Shown here one piece after another: positions 1-12,097 of a DNA stretch of 64,000 nt (the stretch's first letter is position 1; each line of letters begins with the position of its first letter). Position numbers and translations under genes: made by a program. Source of the DNA: Batkoa obscura (taxonomy: Eukaryota > Entomophthoromycota > Entomophthoromycetes > Entomophthorales > Batkoaceae); assembly GCA_030770535.1 (NCBI GenBank), contig JASVEC010000014.1, positions 496,001-560,000 on the forward strand. The letters run 5' to 3'. The notes under the pieces are model-generated. The model did not search any database. It was not told the origin of the DNA and saw nothing but the letters and a program-made list of their open reading frames with translations.

Positions 1-1
1 T

Positions 2-118
2 AAAGAGAAATTGGACAGAAATGTAAAGCAACAAATCGTTCAAGGGATGATTACTCATGAGTTAAATCAAATTGAAGAAAAACAAAGAATCTCAAAATTG
101 TTTAGAAAACTGAAATAA
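2..118 (+). CDS. 3' end of an unknown gene (partial)
   Basis: An open frame runs from the window edge to a TAA at 116-118, giving a 38-residue tail rich in K, E, Q and I that ends in FRKLK. Its charge pattern is coil-like. No start or domain is visible because the gene begins outside the window. Coding status rests only on the open frame and composition, so this is tentative. Confidence 0.4.
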   Translation, partial: KEKLDRNVKQQIVQGMITHELNQIEEKQRISKLFRKLK

Positions 119-1396
119 ATAATATTGTATATATTAATTAATTAACTAATTTTTGATATTAAAGTTCTAATTGGCGATTGTGTTTTTATATTAATTGAGT
201 TAAGGTCTAGTATTAAAATTTTAATTAAGTTAGTATAATGGATAACTATTTATATGTATTATAATTATGAAAGCCTAGTAAGTTGATATCAAAAGTAAAT
301 AGATAGTATTGATATATTTTAATTAAACATTATTGTTTAAAATTTTAGAATATTTAATTTTAATAATAATAAAGTTAGATATTATAATAAAAAAATCCTT
401 CAAACTTCTAATATTCTTTAATAATATATAGTTTAGATGATGCTTACTAAAAAGTATCTTGATAAGAAAGAAAAATGGCTATAAGGGATTAAAGGAATAT
501 GAGATATAGATAATCACTAATATAAATCGACCTAGATTTTATATATTAAAAGTTCTTTTCTTTAACTTTAGAAATTTAAAATAGTTAAGAAAATTCTGAA
601 CTGATTTAATTTAACTTTCTACTCAGAAAAAAAGTAAAAATAAAGAATATTACTAAATCTAACACTTGAGCTTATTTTAGTAAGGATCTTATGCGTTCCA
701 AACTTATTCTTTACTATATTAAATTGGAATTTATCAAGGAATTTTATAAATTAATAGAAACCTTGTTCTAAAAAAATTCAATGATATTAAAATCTTATTA
801 ATGATTTCATATGGCTATTTCATAACACGTAGCTCGGTATATTTACAAATAATTTGTTTTTTGTATAAACGTAACATAATTATATCAAAATCATATTTAA
901 TCAAAATCAATTTTTTAATATTTACATCATCTACATTTTGGTTTCGAAAAGGCAATGATTTCAATTTGTATAGCGACGAATAGTGATGAAGAATTAAAAT
1001 AAAATGCGTTGTTCAAAGCCAATCAATGCAATATCAACAAAGTTATCCCAACAAAAATAGCATAGTAGGTCAATATGAGGAAGAAAACAATAGATTAAAG
1101 CCTAATAAATACAAGATAAAATTTATGTAAAATAAAATAAGCTATTCTTTAATTTGAAACATTCAAATAAAATATCATATCTAAATATACCCTTTTCCTT
1201 ACTAACCGATAATAAATAACCCCAATCTTCTTCAATGATATTCTGATATTACCCACTTTTTATTATATAAATGAGTTAGCTTCCAAATTTAGATAATATT
1301 CTAAAGTCCTGTTATTAAAACTATATATAAACTCAAGTTTGACTTTTCAAAGATTCTCTAGATTTTTCATTCTTTTTTAACTAATTTATAAAAAAA
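119..1396. other. AT-rich intergenic region
   Basis: About 1.3 kb of AT-rich DNA. Short open frames, for example 801-983, have low-complexity composition and no recognisable motif. The last 80 bases hold the likely core promoter of the phosphate symporter. Confidence 0.6.
1324..1331 (+). promoter_or_regulatory. Candidate TATA box of the phosphate symporter
   Basis: TATATAAA lies 66-73 bases before the start codon at 1397, a plausible distance for a fungal TATA element. In DNA this AT-rich the match has limited weight. No CACGTG-type Pho4 site was seen nearby. Confidence 0.25.
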
Positions 1397-2887
1397 ATGT
1401 TAGACGAATACACTTGGTTGTTTGCTTTAAGTATCATTGTAGCATTTATTGATGGCTATGGTATTGGTGCTAATGATGTATCTAATTCCTTTTCCACTTC
1501 CGTAGGTTCAAAATCAATCACTTTAGGACAAGCTTGCTTTATCGCCATTTTCACAGAGTTTTTAGGTGCTTTTTTATTAGGTGCTAATACTGCTTCCACC
1601 ATCAGCGGAAGTATCATTGATATGTCTAAGTTTATAGATAATCCAGGACTTTTAATGTTAGCTATGTTCTGTGCTTTAATTGGATCTTCTACATGGACCT
1701 TGATAGCCACTAGATTAGGTTGGCCAGTATCCACTTCTCATGCTATTGTTGGTGCCACCATTGGGGTTGGTATTGCAGGCTATGGACCAAGTAATGTCAA
1801 ATGGGGATATAATGGAGTAGCTAAAATTGTTACCTCTTGGTTTGTTTCTCCAATTACTGCTGGTATCGTTGCTAGTATTATTTTTCTTATAACCAAGCAT
1901 GCTATTCTCAAACATGAAAACTCATTTGAACGTGGTTTAAAAGCTATCCCTATTTATTTTGGTCTTACTGCTGCTATCAATTTATTTTATATTTTATTTA
2001 AAGATACAAAAGAACCAGGAGATATTGGTATTGGTGCTTTGGTAGGTATTGTAATTGCTTGTTCAATAGTAGTTGCCCTATTCTGTTGGTTTTTTGTTGC
2101 ACAGTGGTTACGTCGTAGCTTAAAAGGGGATGAATACTTAAGATGGTATCATATTTTTGTGATTCCATTTTTAAAAACTCAACCTAAAAAGGCCGATATG
2201 ATTCAACCTGAAGCTGCTAAAGAAGAAGAAGATACAACATTAGAGACCAAAGAATCCTTTATTGCAAAAGTCAAAAAAGTGCTTTTGAGTGGTATTAATC
2301 ATGATGTACATAAAATCGACTCTGAACATATAGCTAATGTCCATCAAGCAGCTGAAAGATATGATAATGATACTGAGTATATGTATTCCTTTTTACAAGT
2401 TGTAACCGCTTGTATGGCTTCATTTGCTCATGGATCCAATGATGTAGCTAACGCTGTTGGTCCTTTATCAGTAATTTATAGTATTTGGAGTTCTGGCATA
2501 GTATCACCTAACAATATTGAAGTACCAGTATGGGTGTTAGCCTTTGGTGGCATTGCTATTGACATTGGTCTTTGCACCTATGGCTATAATATCATGAAGA
2601 CTTTGGGAAATAAGATCACTTATATTACTCCATCAAGAGGATTTTCAATGGAATTAGGTACATCGTTAACAGTTGTAACAGCTTCAAAACTTGGATTACC
2701 AATTTCAACTACTCATTGTATTACTGGTGCTACAGCAGCTGTTGGCTTATGTAATGGCAATTCATCTTCTCTTAATTGGAGGATGTTAGGATGGTGCTTT
2801 TTCTCTTGGGTTTTAACTTTACCCTTTGCTGGCTTGACAGCTGGAATCTTTTTCTATGTTCTTTCTCATGCACCAAAATTTAGTTAG
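1397..2887 (+). CDS. PHO89: Na+/phosphate symporter (PiT/SLC20 family, Pho89-like)
   Basis: Single-exon gene for a 496-residue polytopic plasma-membrane protein that imports inorganic phosphate with Na+. Both halves of the inverted-repeat PiT fold are visible. The N-terminal signature GANDVSNSFSTSVGSKS is near residue 25, and its C-terminal partner FAHGSNDVANAVGPLS is near residue 345; these Asn/Asp residues form the family's ion and phosphate sites. A hydrophilic loop at about residues 255-330, rich in K and E, separates the halves. The repeated STSHAIVGA/STTHCITGA motifs also fit. It is somewhat shorter than yeast Pho89 because the central loop is short. The start follows an A-rich leader. 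Family assignment is secure; the coupling ion is inferred from the family. Confidence 0.95.
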   Translation: MLDEYTWLFALSIIVAFIDGYGIGANDVSNSFSTSVGSKSITLGQACFIAIFTEFLGAFLLGANTASTISGSIIDMSKFIDNPGLLMLAMFCALIGSSTWTLIATRLGWPVSTSHAIVGATIGVGIAGYGPSNVKWGYNGVAKIVTSWFVSPITAGIVASIIFLITKHAILKHENSFERGLKAIPIYFGLTAAINLFYILFKDTKEPGDIGIGALVGIVIACSIVVALFCWFFVAQWLRRSLKGDEYLRWYHIFVIPFLKTQPKKADMIQPEAAKEEEDTTLETKESFIAKVKKVLLSGINHDVHKIDSEHIANVHQAAERYDNDTEYMYSFLQVVTACMASFAHGSNDVANAVGPLSVIYSIWSSGIVSPNNIEVPVWVLAFGGIAIDIGLCTYGYNIMKTLGNKITYITPSRGFSMELGTSLTVVTASKLGLPISTTHCITGATAAVGLCNGNSSSLNWRMLGWCFFSWVLTLPFAGLTAGIFFYVLSHAPKFS

Positions 2888-3709
2888 ATTATTTATGGTT
2901 TATCTTGGTTGATTAAGCTGTTTTGAAAAGTATGTTGTTAATTTTAAATATATATTATGTGAAATCATTATTAATTACATTTCTTTTTTAAATTAACTTA
3001 TGACTATGATACTAATGTAATTATATAGCGTACATATGGTATTATGGTAATTATGAAGTTTTTTGTCGATAGCAATTTTATATTTTATGACAGCTTAGAG
3101 TTAGTTTTTCATTTAAATTTTGTATACCTATTAAATACATCTTTAAGTGTTACAAGGTTTAATTCTATTAAGATAAATATATTTAACATTATCCCAATTG
3201 ATAACTTGGAAATTGTTTTGAAGTTTCTTAGGCTAAAGGTAGAATTAAAGTATTTATCAATAGAATAGAGAAACAAGAGATGAAAGGGAAAAAGTGGAGA
3301 CTGGGATGTCTCAACACAGAATTAATAATAATAATGAAAAAGTGTTTTTAAATATGACCTTTCGAAATAAAGGTATAGGCCTAAAGAAAGGTTTTTTGAA
3401 TTGTAGTTAAGAAAGAGTTATGTATAAACAAAGTAGTTGTATCTTAAAAAGGGAAAAAAATGAGATAATAAATTTTAAAGTTAACATTAGGTGGGAGTAC
3501 CATCAACGTAGAAGATATAGTAGTGAAATAACATTAGTTAAAGTTAATTATATTTAATAAAATAGATGTAGTTTATTGATTTATAAGTGATTTTAATTTG
3601 TGTCAATATGGGTTGTTTCAGTACGTTACTTTATGTACTTGTGCCCTTTTTTAAAAGTTAGAAGTTAAAATTAAATGCATTTAAATATATATAATAAATA
3701 CATACTTTA

Positions 3710-4850
3710 CCATTAATTTTGTTGATTTTTTATTAAATTGAATATACCAAAACAATGTATATGATTAATAAAAAGCAAAAAGTAAACTTAGTCACTTTGA
3801 AGGATGAATTGTCTAAACAATTTTAGTTAAATTCAAGCTATGAATTAAAAATGATTTGCCACTACACATAAGGGTACCATTTATATCAGCCTGAAAGTAG
3901 GGAGAGTCCTTATTCCCTTTTTTTTGTAGTTTTACTGGTAGTGTCGTAAGCTTCGCTACAAGAATTTTTACCAATTTTTAAACAAGTAGTGTAATGGAGG
4001 TATAAACAGTTTCTGAGTAAGTGATAATAGTTAAAAACCTAGTAGAAAGCGTATAGTTTCTATATACGAACCTATCAAATGAGCCCTTAACTAGATTGTT
4101 TTCTTTTTACATGTTGTAGCATCACTATTTTCAGATACTGTACAAGTTATATTAGTGATAAATTTGAAAGGCTCCCCTTTAAAAGTGCATGAATATTCAT
4201 ATCCTTCTTTTAGTTTTCCTGGTACTAGTTAGTTTCTCGAAATCTTCAGCTGTACAATCTAAAGAATCATTTTTTATTGAAGATGGTTTTCCACCTACTA
4301 AACTTAAAACTACAATTGATATTTATAAAGATAGTATAAAGGCTTTTAACTTTTAAAAATATCAAAACATTCAATATGAACGTACTGTTATTATTATTCA
4401 CATTTAATAATTCCTCCCTTTTGGAACTTAGGGTCTTTGTTAAATACTTGGAAGAGACTTTATTATTTTATATGTAGAATAACAGTTCATCTTTATTATT
4501 TCTCTTAATGATCTCCAAAATAATTAATATAATTTTAATCAAGTTTATGTGGGTTAGTTTAAAAACTTGGTTCAATTTTTATTGAGTTTAGATTTTTAGT
4601 AAAAATTGGGAATTGAATATAAGGAGGTGCCATAAAATTGGTTGCTTTTTGTTATGAGAACGTTTTTTTGGCCAATATTTTATTTATAAAATTTAAAATT
4701 TACGCTACAGAAAATGGACAAAAATATAAAATGTGAAATCTTTCTAATTAACTAAGCTTTTTAAACTTATCTATATTTAATATTTCTTATGAAATAAGGT
4801 CTAAAAGTAGTTTATCCTATATGTAAAGGCTCTAGATATGATTTTGAAAA
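3710..4850 (-). pseudogene. Decayed small secreted-protein-like gene, copy A
   Basis: Read on the minus strand, about 4375 to 3830 keeps pieces of a short protein: a hydrophobic leader resembling a signal peptide (ISIVVLSLVGGKP), then Cys-bearing segments such as DCTAEDFEKLTST and KLKEGYEYSC followed by ITNITCTVSENSDATTC. Similarity to copy B (5540-6545) extends into both flanks, so a segment of about 1 kb was duplicated rather than one exon. The frame is broken in several places and is not functional as it stands. I do not recognise the family; a cysteine-containing secreted protein is an inference from leader and Cys spacing. Boundaries are approximate. Confidence 0.5.
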
Positions 4851-5539
4851 CTGTGTAATATAAAGTCTTTTATTTTATAAATTGAATCTATAGTATTATT
4901 TTAACTTTTATATATCATGTAGTTTTTATCACACATTTTAAATTTGTTCCGCAATATGAATATTTAGTAGCTAATTGAGTTTTTCAATGTTTTGGAAAAA
5001 CTTTTGAGCAAACCATACCTTTGGGCATTTGTAATACTAGCTGGTCTTTTAGCGATATATTCTTACTCATTGAAACTATTACTAACTGAATTAAATGTGA
5101 ATTGGATATTTCTAATTTTCTACTTGCTGGCTAAGACTGCTTTTTGTAAAATAACAACCATCTTTAGATTTAAGTTATTTTCATTAATTATTTACCTCCT
5201 TATCATTTCCTTACTACACTTCAAACATTTCTTCACAAGTCATTTGTGAGTTTTTCAACTTTTTCATTACTATTTAAAATAGCTTTTAGATAAACATTAA
5301 TATACTTAAGTTATTCAGTACACAAATATATAATGATGATAATTTATAAGCAATTTAAGAACAACCTTTGATGATGCGGAAAGAGATTTATTGTGACTAT
5401 GTTTAAATAAAAGGAACAGAGTGGATTAATTTATAAATAACAATAATATAAACTAATATACAGCTGCTTTAGCGATTTTGTATTTACTCTCTAGACTTTG
5501 GTGCTAGACAAAGTCATGCTTATGTAACATATATATATC

Positions 5540-6545
5540 TACTATCAGTTTTATTGTTTTACTTCTTACTAAACTAGGCAGATCAAAATAACATATATGA
5601 TCAATAAAAAATAGAAAGATAACTTAATCATTTGAAAGGATGAGCTATCTGGGTAATTTTAATAAATTCAAGCTATAAAAATAAATCAAATGTACCTTTG
5701 TACATGAGGATATACTGCCTATCTTTCTGATAGTAAAACGGATCTCTGTTCCCTTTTTTCATAATATTTTCAAAGTTTTTGGTACCTTCATAAAAGGATT
5801 TTATCTTTACTGAAACATCTGACATAGTCTAGGTCAAAACAATCTTCTGCATTGACGATAGGATCTATAAATCGAACGTTAAGCGTATATTTTCTACATA
5901 TGAGCTCATCAAATGGATTTCTAACTAAGCTATTTCCTCTCTACACCTTATAGCATCATTATCTTCAGGTACTGTACAAATTATATTAGTGATAGTTTGG
6001 ATTCGATCATGTAATTTATATGAACATTTATACCCTTCTTTTAGCATTTTTCTGGTACTGATTGGTTTACTAAAACCTTCAATTATACATGTGTGATATG
6101 ATATAATAGTTGATTTTCAGCTATTAAATTTGAAACTACAGTTGTCATTATTAGTAGATATATAGTGATATTTGAATTCTTTTTGAATATGTTTAAAGGA
6201 AATATTAAAAGCTTTTATATTACGTTTCATCGTTATTAGAAGCTAAACTATTACCCAGTTGTATAAGGTGTTCTTAATAGGTTACTAATTTATATAAATA
6301 GAGAAATAAAAGTACAATATGTTATTAAAATACTTCACCTCGATGGGGTGTGTTTCATTATTCACATTTGACGCTTCTTTCGTTTTGGAACTTAATATTC
6401 TTGTTTACTGTCCAAAAGAGAAATTGTCATTGATTTTTACTTGAATAAGTTGATTTAAATTGAGTTTATATTTTAAAAACTTTTTGAACTAAAAAAGTTT
6501 CGTAGTAATTTATCCTTTATGTAAAAGGTTCTAGATATCTTTAGT
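5540..6545 (-). pseudogene. Decayed small secreted-protein-like gene, copy B
   Basis: Diverged second copy of the segment at 3710-4850, in the same orientation. Matching minus-strand pieces include EGFSKPISTRKMLKEGYKCSY and ITNIICTVPEDNDAIRC, lining up with KLTSTRK, KLKEGYEYSC and ITNITCTVSENSDATTC of copy A. The flanks also match: a stretch with CTATATGTAAAGG-like sequence after copy A recurs near 6510-6540. It is broken in several places. The divergence between copies suggests an old duplication. Ends are approximate and the function unknown. Confidence 0.5.
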
Positions 6546-6861
6546 TTTTTTTTCTATTTTTTTTATTTCAAAATACTTGAGGGGGCTTTTGAGCACTCAA
6601 ACTTGTTCTAAATGGAAATTCAAAAGTACTTAAGTCAATATTTTTGTGAAGAAATGAATGAACAGCAACATCTAAACCTTATACCTTTACAATCTTTTTA
6701 GTCTTGAAAATACCAAAATGTCTAAGTGTTTTATTAGTGGAAGGAGATCTACAGGGTGGAACAAAAACTTGAAGGAAGTACAAAAGATAATTAATAAAAG
6801 ATTACGTTTGAGCTACAAGTTCAAAGATTTCGCTATCTCTTTTGAAAGAGGAGAGAGTATA

Positions 6862-6961
6862 TGGGGATATATTTTTTGTATTTGATAATTTTACTACAAC
6901 CTTTCCACTCAAATAGCACTTAAGAAATGGAAAAATAACGAAATAAAAAAAAACATCCCCA
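6862..6961 (+). mobile_element. TGGGGATG MITE, copy 1
   Basis: 100-bp non-autonomous element with inverted ends TGGGGATAT and CATCCCCA, flanked by TA on both sides. The core CCACTCAAATAGCACTTAA is shared with the other copies. The TA flanks suggest a Tc1/mariner-type mobiliser. Confidence 0.75.
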
Positions 6962-7074
6962 TATATTAAAAAGTTCTAATTTAAATATGCTTTTTTAAGA
7001 AAAAAGACAGCTTATACTGTCTAGAGGTTTAAGAGATTGTATGAAGAGATGTTAGTCTTGCAATTTTTACTATA

Positions 7075-7172
7075 TGGGTATGCCTTTCTTGTTTAAGAGT
7101 TGTATTAAAAAACATTTCTGTATAATAGCCCTTAAAAAATCATAATTATATGAAACTAAAAAGATACCTCTA
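7075..7172 (+). mobile_element. TGGGGATG MITE, copy 2 (diverged)
   Basis: Diverged copy with left end TGGGTATG, the shared TTGTTTAAGA segment, core AATAGCCCTTAAAAAAT and a mutated right end ATACCTCTA. It sits about 110 bp after copy 1 in the same orientation. Confidence 0.5.
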
Positions 7173-7228
7173 TATATTATAATTCTTGCAAAATGAATTT
7201 GATTTACTAAAGATTACTCAAGTTTATT

Positions 7229-7315
7229 TGAGAATATTTTTTAAAATTTACTAATTTATTACTCAAATAGTGCTTGAAAAATGAAAAAGTAATGAAATCA
7301 AAAAAAACACTCTCA
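7229..7315 (+). mobile_element. TGGGGATG MITE, copy 3 (shortened)
   Basis: Shortened copy: left end TGAGAATATTTTTT, core ACTCAAATAGTGCTTGAAAAATG and right part AAAAAACACTCTCA. Part of the left half is missing relative to complete copies. Confidence 0.55.
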
Positions 7316-7927
7316 TTTTGTAAAATTATGTTTAATTTTTTTTACCAATTTCAAAAATGTAAATTTTTAATTGAGACTTGGAATTCCTTAAATGCTAAAA
7401 ATAAAAATAAAAACGAAGCTTTAACTACACCACTTAATATTTTTTGGATGATTCGCATTTTCATAAAATTTTATGTAGACAATGATTAAAATTAATTGAA
7501 ATTAGATATATAAATAGTTATTTAAGATTCAATTAGGTTAATATTAAGGTCATACATCTTTAAAAATATTGCACTAGGTAAAAGAAAATATTATATTATA
7601 AAGTTTTTGGCTAGTATACGCAAATTAATTAACTTTCAGTATAAAACTTCAAGAATTTATTTGATTCCAATTCATACTTAGCCAATTAAAAGATAGAGAG
7701 GAGTTCATCAACAATTGTTTCTAATTAAATTGGGAAGCCAAAAAATAATTGGCTAAAAGTGATATTTTTTCGAGAATTTTAAATTCTTACGCGCGCTTTT
7801 ATCCGGATTACATTGTCAAAGAAAAAATAAATTTAATTTGCACAAACAAAACAATCATATCTTTACTTATTAAATGTAACACACTTTCTAAAGATTATTA
7901 AAAATTTAATATTTTTTTATAGAAAAA

Positions 7928-9694
7928 ATGATAAATTCTGTTAGATTAGGAAGCGCATCTGGTTTAAAAAAATTAAATTATAGAGGCGTAGCTAATATTC
8001 TTATTAAAGCTAATGGCTTATCTTATAAAACTAGTATTTCTGCTAACACTAAAATCACAAAGTAATTCCATTTTCTAAAAGTCGGCATTAATTAACATTT
8101 TTGTAGCCTTTCTTTAAAACATTATAAACTTTCTCATCGTAATTATGGTATAGTTTTACAAATAGACTTAATCAGTTTTTTACTTAACCTTGGATTTTAT
8201 TTTAGCCGACAAAGTTGTTGTTGTACCACAAATCGCTGATTCCATCAACGAAGGAACTCTAAAAAGCTGGTCAAAACGTAAGTAAAACTATTTGTATTAA
8301 ATTTTATTTTTAAAGATACTTATATATTAAACAGAGGTTGGTGAGTATGTTGAACAAGATGAGGAAGTTGCTACTATTGAAACTGATAAAGTTGATGTAC
8401 CAGTTAATGCACCAGTAGCTGGAACTATTTTAGAACATTTTGCTAAAGAAGAAGATACTATCCAAGTTGGACAAGATCTTTTCAAAATTTCTGAAGGTGG
8501 TGAAAAACCAGAATCTTGTAAGATTATTTTGAATTATTTTATTTATTCTACAATAATTTTCTTTAGCTAAGCCAAAAGAAACTTCTGAAAGCAAAGAAAA
8601 GCCTCAAGAATCTAAAGAAGAGGTAAAAGAAGAAGTCAAAGAAGTCAAAGAGGAAGCAAAGAAAGAATCAAAACCTGAACCAAAGAAAGAATCTAAGCCA
8701 GCTCCTCAACCTAAGAGTACTTTTATATACTTATGATTTTTATAATATTATACTAACTTATTGATAGGTGCTCCAAAAGAAGCTGTTTCCACTAAAGCTT
8801 CATCATTCGTTAGCGGTAACCCACATGAACAAATTGGAAATCGTACTGAAAACAGAGTAAGTAAAGAAATAATCCAATCTCCGTCTTTTTTTACGATTAT
8901 AATAGGTAAAAATGAACCGTATGCGTCTCAGAATTGCTGAAAGACTTAAGGAGTCTCAAAATACCGCAGCTTCTTTAACTACCTTCAATGAAGTTGACAT
9001 GAGGTAAGCAAGATTTTGATCTTAGGAATGTTATCTTTACCATTTTAGTGCTCTCATGGAACTCCGTAACACTTATAAAGATAAATTTGTCGAAAAACAT
9101 GGTGTTAAGCTTGGTTTCATGTCAGCTTTTGCTAAAGCAAGTGCTATTGCTTTACAAGAAATCCCAGCTGTTAATGCTTCCATTGAAGGCCCAAATGGAG
9201 GCGACACTATCATATACCGTGATTACGTTGATATCTCAGTTGCCGTATCTACCCCCAAAGGTCTTGTTACCCCAGTTGTTCGCAATGTCCAAAACATGGA
9301 CTTTTTAGGCATTGAAAGCACCATTGCCCAACTTGGTGCTAAGGTATTTTAATTCAACTTTTTATTCATTATGTTTATGTCTATGTTTTAGGCCCGTGAT
9401 AACAAAATCACTTTAGAAGATCTTACTGGTGGTACATTTACTATATCTAATGGTGGAGTCTTTGGATCTATGATGGGTACTCCAATTATTAATATGCCAC
9501 AAACTGCTATCTTAGGTATGCATGCCATTAAGGAAAGGCCTGTAGCTATCAAAGGCAAAGTAGAAATCCGTCCTATGATGTACCTCGCACTTACTTATGA
9601 TCATCGTCTTGTTGATGGTAGAGAAGCAGTCACCTTTTTAGTCCGAGTTAAAGAAATCTTAGAAGATCCTCGTCGTTTACTTTTAGGCTTATAG
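7928..9694 (+). CDS. KGD2: Dihydrolipoamide succinyltransferase, E2 of 2-oxoglutarate dehydrogenase
   Basis: Mitochondrial TCA-cycle enzyme that carries the succinyl group on lipoate and passes it to CoA. Proposed exons: 7928-8033, 8206-8277, 8335-8517, 8567-8716, 8768-8856, 8906-9003, 9049-9343, 9392-9694 (431 residues). The N-terminus is Lys/Arg/Ser-rich, like a mitochondrial presequence. The lipoyl domain carries lipoyl-lysine motif [10 protein letters not shown], followed by a K/E/P-rich linker. There is no E1/E3-binding domain, as expected for eukaryotic E2o. The acyltransferase domain ends with catalytic [10 protein letters not shown]. The exon 1 donor is uncertain: the better-looking GTAATT at 8062 breaks the frame, while GTATTT at 8034 keeps it. 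The family call is secure. Confidence 0.93.
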
Positions 9695-10623
9695 ATAATT
9701 TCATCTTGAATCCATTAAGTTAATTTGAGGCTTAACGTTTTATAACGGGTAATTAAAATTCAATTTCAAATTGTATAATACAGTATGAGATGAGATAGTT
9801 TTATCCATTTCATTTTTATATTGAATGGTATTTATATTTTCATGTGAAGGTTGTCTATTATTTTGGGTATCATTTTTTGTAATATTCGAGATCATTAGTA
9901 TAAATTATTTCAACAAAATTGTTTATGTTGCTACCTTAAACTTTGTAGCATCAACTTTTTTAATAGCATATACAGGCTCACTTATTTATTTAAAGACTTA
10001 TTTGGATATTTATTTTATCAGCTTTAAGCCACAAGACCAAATATAAATTGTTATACATTATTAAATTTTTTTAAAGATTTTATTTAAACTAATATAGTAT
10101 CCAGTCAATCATTTAAATTATTAATCAGTCAAAAAGCCAAGTATACGATAAAATTTGAAAAATAAAATAATGTTTAATTCTAAATTTGTAAATCTCTCAT
10201 TAATGATTATATGGGGATGTTTTTGATTTCATTACTTTTTCCATTTTTTAAGCGCTATTCGAGTGGAAAAATTGTCAGTAAAATTCTCAAACAAAAAATA
10301 CATTCTCATATATATTATGTGATTTTAAAGAATAAAAAGATAAATAGCTGAATTCATATTAAAATCATAAACCTATAAATTGTTCGAACAAAATAGCATT
10401 TAGTTATAATACAAGTTCCGTCTGCATGTGAATATATATTTATAGCAGTTAATTTAAACACTTTACTTTTTAGTGTTTATTGATCTCAAGAACTGTTGTA
10501 TTACAGCCTATGAAAGAAGGTAAAGATACACAGAAGACATGATCAAACAAATCAGGTTAGTTATAAAATCAAAAGAAAGGTCAAAAGATAAAGATAAAAT
10601 ATAAAACTTCCTTAATCGTTGTT
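9695..10623. other. Intergenic region between convergent genes
   Basis: AT-rich spacer between the 3' ends of KGD2 and the methionine aminopeptidase gene. It contains one MITE (10212-10308). A frame at 9825-10046 codes a hydrophobic peptide of no recognisable family and is probably chance. Confidence 0.5.
10212..10308 (-). mobile_element. TGGGGATG MITE, copy 4
   Basis: 97-bp copy in reverse orientation relative to copy 1. Its ends are TGGGGATGTTTTTGATTTC and ACATTCTCA, with core TTAAGCGCTATTCGAGTGG. A TA dinucleotide flanks each side. Confidence 0.75.
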
Positions 10624-11910
10624 TCATTCTGTTAAAATCTCTACACCATCGTTAGTAATAAGAACAGTATGCTCAAATTGGGCAGACCTTGAACCATCTT
10701 CTGTAACAATAGTCCAGCCATCTGGCCACATCTTTCCAATTGGAGAGCCTTGGGATACTATTGGTTCAATAGTAAACGTCATACCAGATTGCATAATTCC
10801 TTCTTCTTGGTTTTCTGTTAGAGTATTAAAATATGAAATTAAACCATTAAAATAATAATACCATGATGGAAGATTAGTGGTAACTCATGAAAATGAGCTC
10901 CGATTCCGTGCCCTGTTAATTCGTCAGAAACAGAAAATCCATTATCTTTAACGATTTCACTACAAAATAAATAATTTTTCACGAATAATATGTTAAGATT
11001 ACCTTATGACTTTGCCAATCTTCTTAAATTCTACCCCTGGTCCACAGATAGATATAGCTTTCTCCATGGCTTTTTTTGTAACACTAACTAATTTTTTTCC
11101 AGCATCATCCACGTCACCAACCATGAACGTAGCTGAAGTATCACCATGCACACCGTTTAAATAAACCTTTTAAATTTAATAACAGCACTTAAATCTAACT
11201 AATGACTTACTGTAACATCGATGTTTATAATATCCCCATTTTTTAATGGCCGACTAATAAAACAGATTGATTTTTTTAAATCAATATTTTTATATTATAT
11301 TATATTACCTATCTGGTATTCCATGACAAATAACATTATTAATTGAAGTGCAGATAGATTTTGGAAATCCCATATAATTCAAAGTTGAAGGATAAGCGTT
11401 ATTTTCTAATATAGCTTTCCTTAATGCGTCATCTATTTCTAAAGTAGTTACACCTTCCTTTTAAAATGATTTAAACCGTTTTATTTTAGAAAAGAAGCGG
11501 GTTACCTTGCACATACTACCACCTAAATGTAACATCTTTTTAGCTAATTTACAAGCTTTTCTCATCTTTTCAATCAACTCTTCATCTTTAATACCAATGA
11601 CTTTTGACCATTCCTTTGGTTGTTTTGAATAAGCATAAGGTGGTTTGGCAATATTTTTTGGTATAATTTCATCAATATTTATACTTTCTACACCTAGAGA
11701 TAATTTGGTTGGTACAATTAATGGATATTTTCCATACTGGTTTAAGTTAAGATAATCCAACTCTTCAAGTACTGTTTTTCGTTTATCTCTTGGTAGTAAT
11801 GTTTTTAAATTTTGAGTGAAGTTTGCTTTAGTGATTTTATTGTTATTAAGTTGTAACAACACTTTATTAATCAATGTGTTATTGATTCTTTTTGCTGATA
11901 ACTTTATCAT
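10624..11910 (-). CDS. Methionine aminopeptidase type 1, probably mitochondrial
   Basis: Removes initiator methionine from new proteins. Six exons on the minus strand (11910-11506, 11457-11309, 11253-11211, 11166-11003, 10959-10862, 10814-10624) give 349 residues with all junctions in frame. The five metal ligands of the pita-bread fold are present: Asp in NIDVTVYLNG, Asp in HGDTSATF, His in [11 protein letters not shown], Glu in TIEPIVS and Glu in AQFEHT. There is no N-terminal zinc-finger region as in cytosolic Map1. Instead about 90 residues of basic, Asn/Leu-rich sequence precede [11 protein letters not shown], which resembles the organellar MAP1D form. Organellar location is therefore inferred. 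It is convergent with KGD2. Confidence 0.92.
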
Positions 11911-12097
11911 TTTAAAAAAGCGACTATTTTTTATTGAATATTAAAAATTATAAACTGTTAACTTGTAATTTGAATTGAAAAGTTAAACCGGAAATATTAA
12001 AAACTTTAAAATTCATAAATATTTATATATTTGAAAATATTATTCAAAATGCAGTAAAATATATATTAACTCATCAATTATTCTGGTTTATTAGAAC

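Larger units (their letters stand above)
2888..7927. other. Gene-poor accessory tract
   Basis: Five kilobases with no intact gene I can support. It holds two decayed copies of one duplicated segment (about 3710-4850 and 5540-6545) and three copies of the TGGGGATG MITE (6862, 7075, 7229), each listed separately. A frame at 4992-5249 reads as a hydrophobic segment but has no ATG start and no known motif. A roughly 50-codon frame starting at 6718 runs into the first MITE and may be chance. Confidence 0.6.

Noticed and set aside
4992-5249. Hydrophobic open frame of 85 codons
   Set aside because: It begins with TTG rather than ATG, has no known motif and lies in a relic-rich tract. Low-complexity hydrophobic frames are common by chance in AT-rich DNA.
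9825-10046. 73-codon hydrophobic frame after KGD2
   Set aside because: Composition is that of translated AT-rich DNA (F, I, Y, L), with no motif, in a 3' flanking region of two converging genes.
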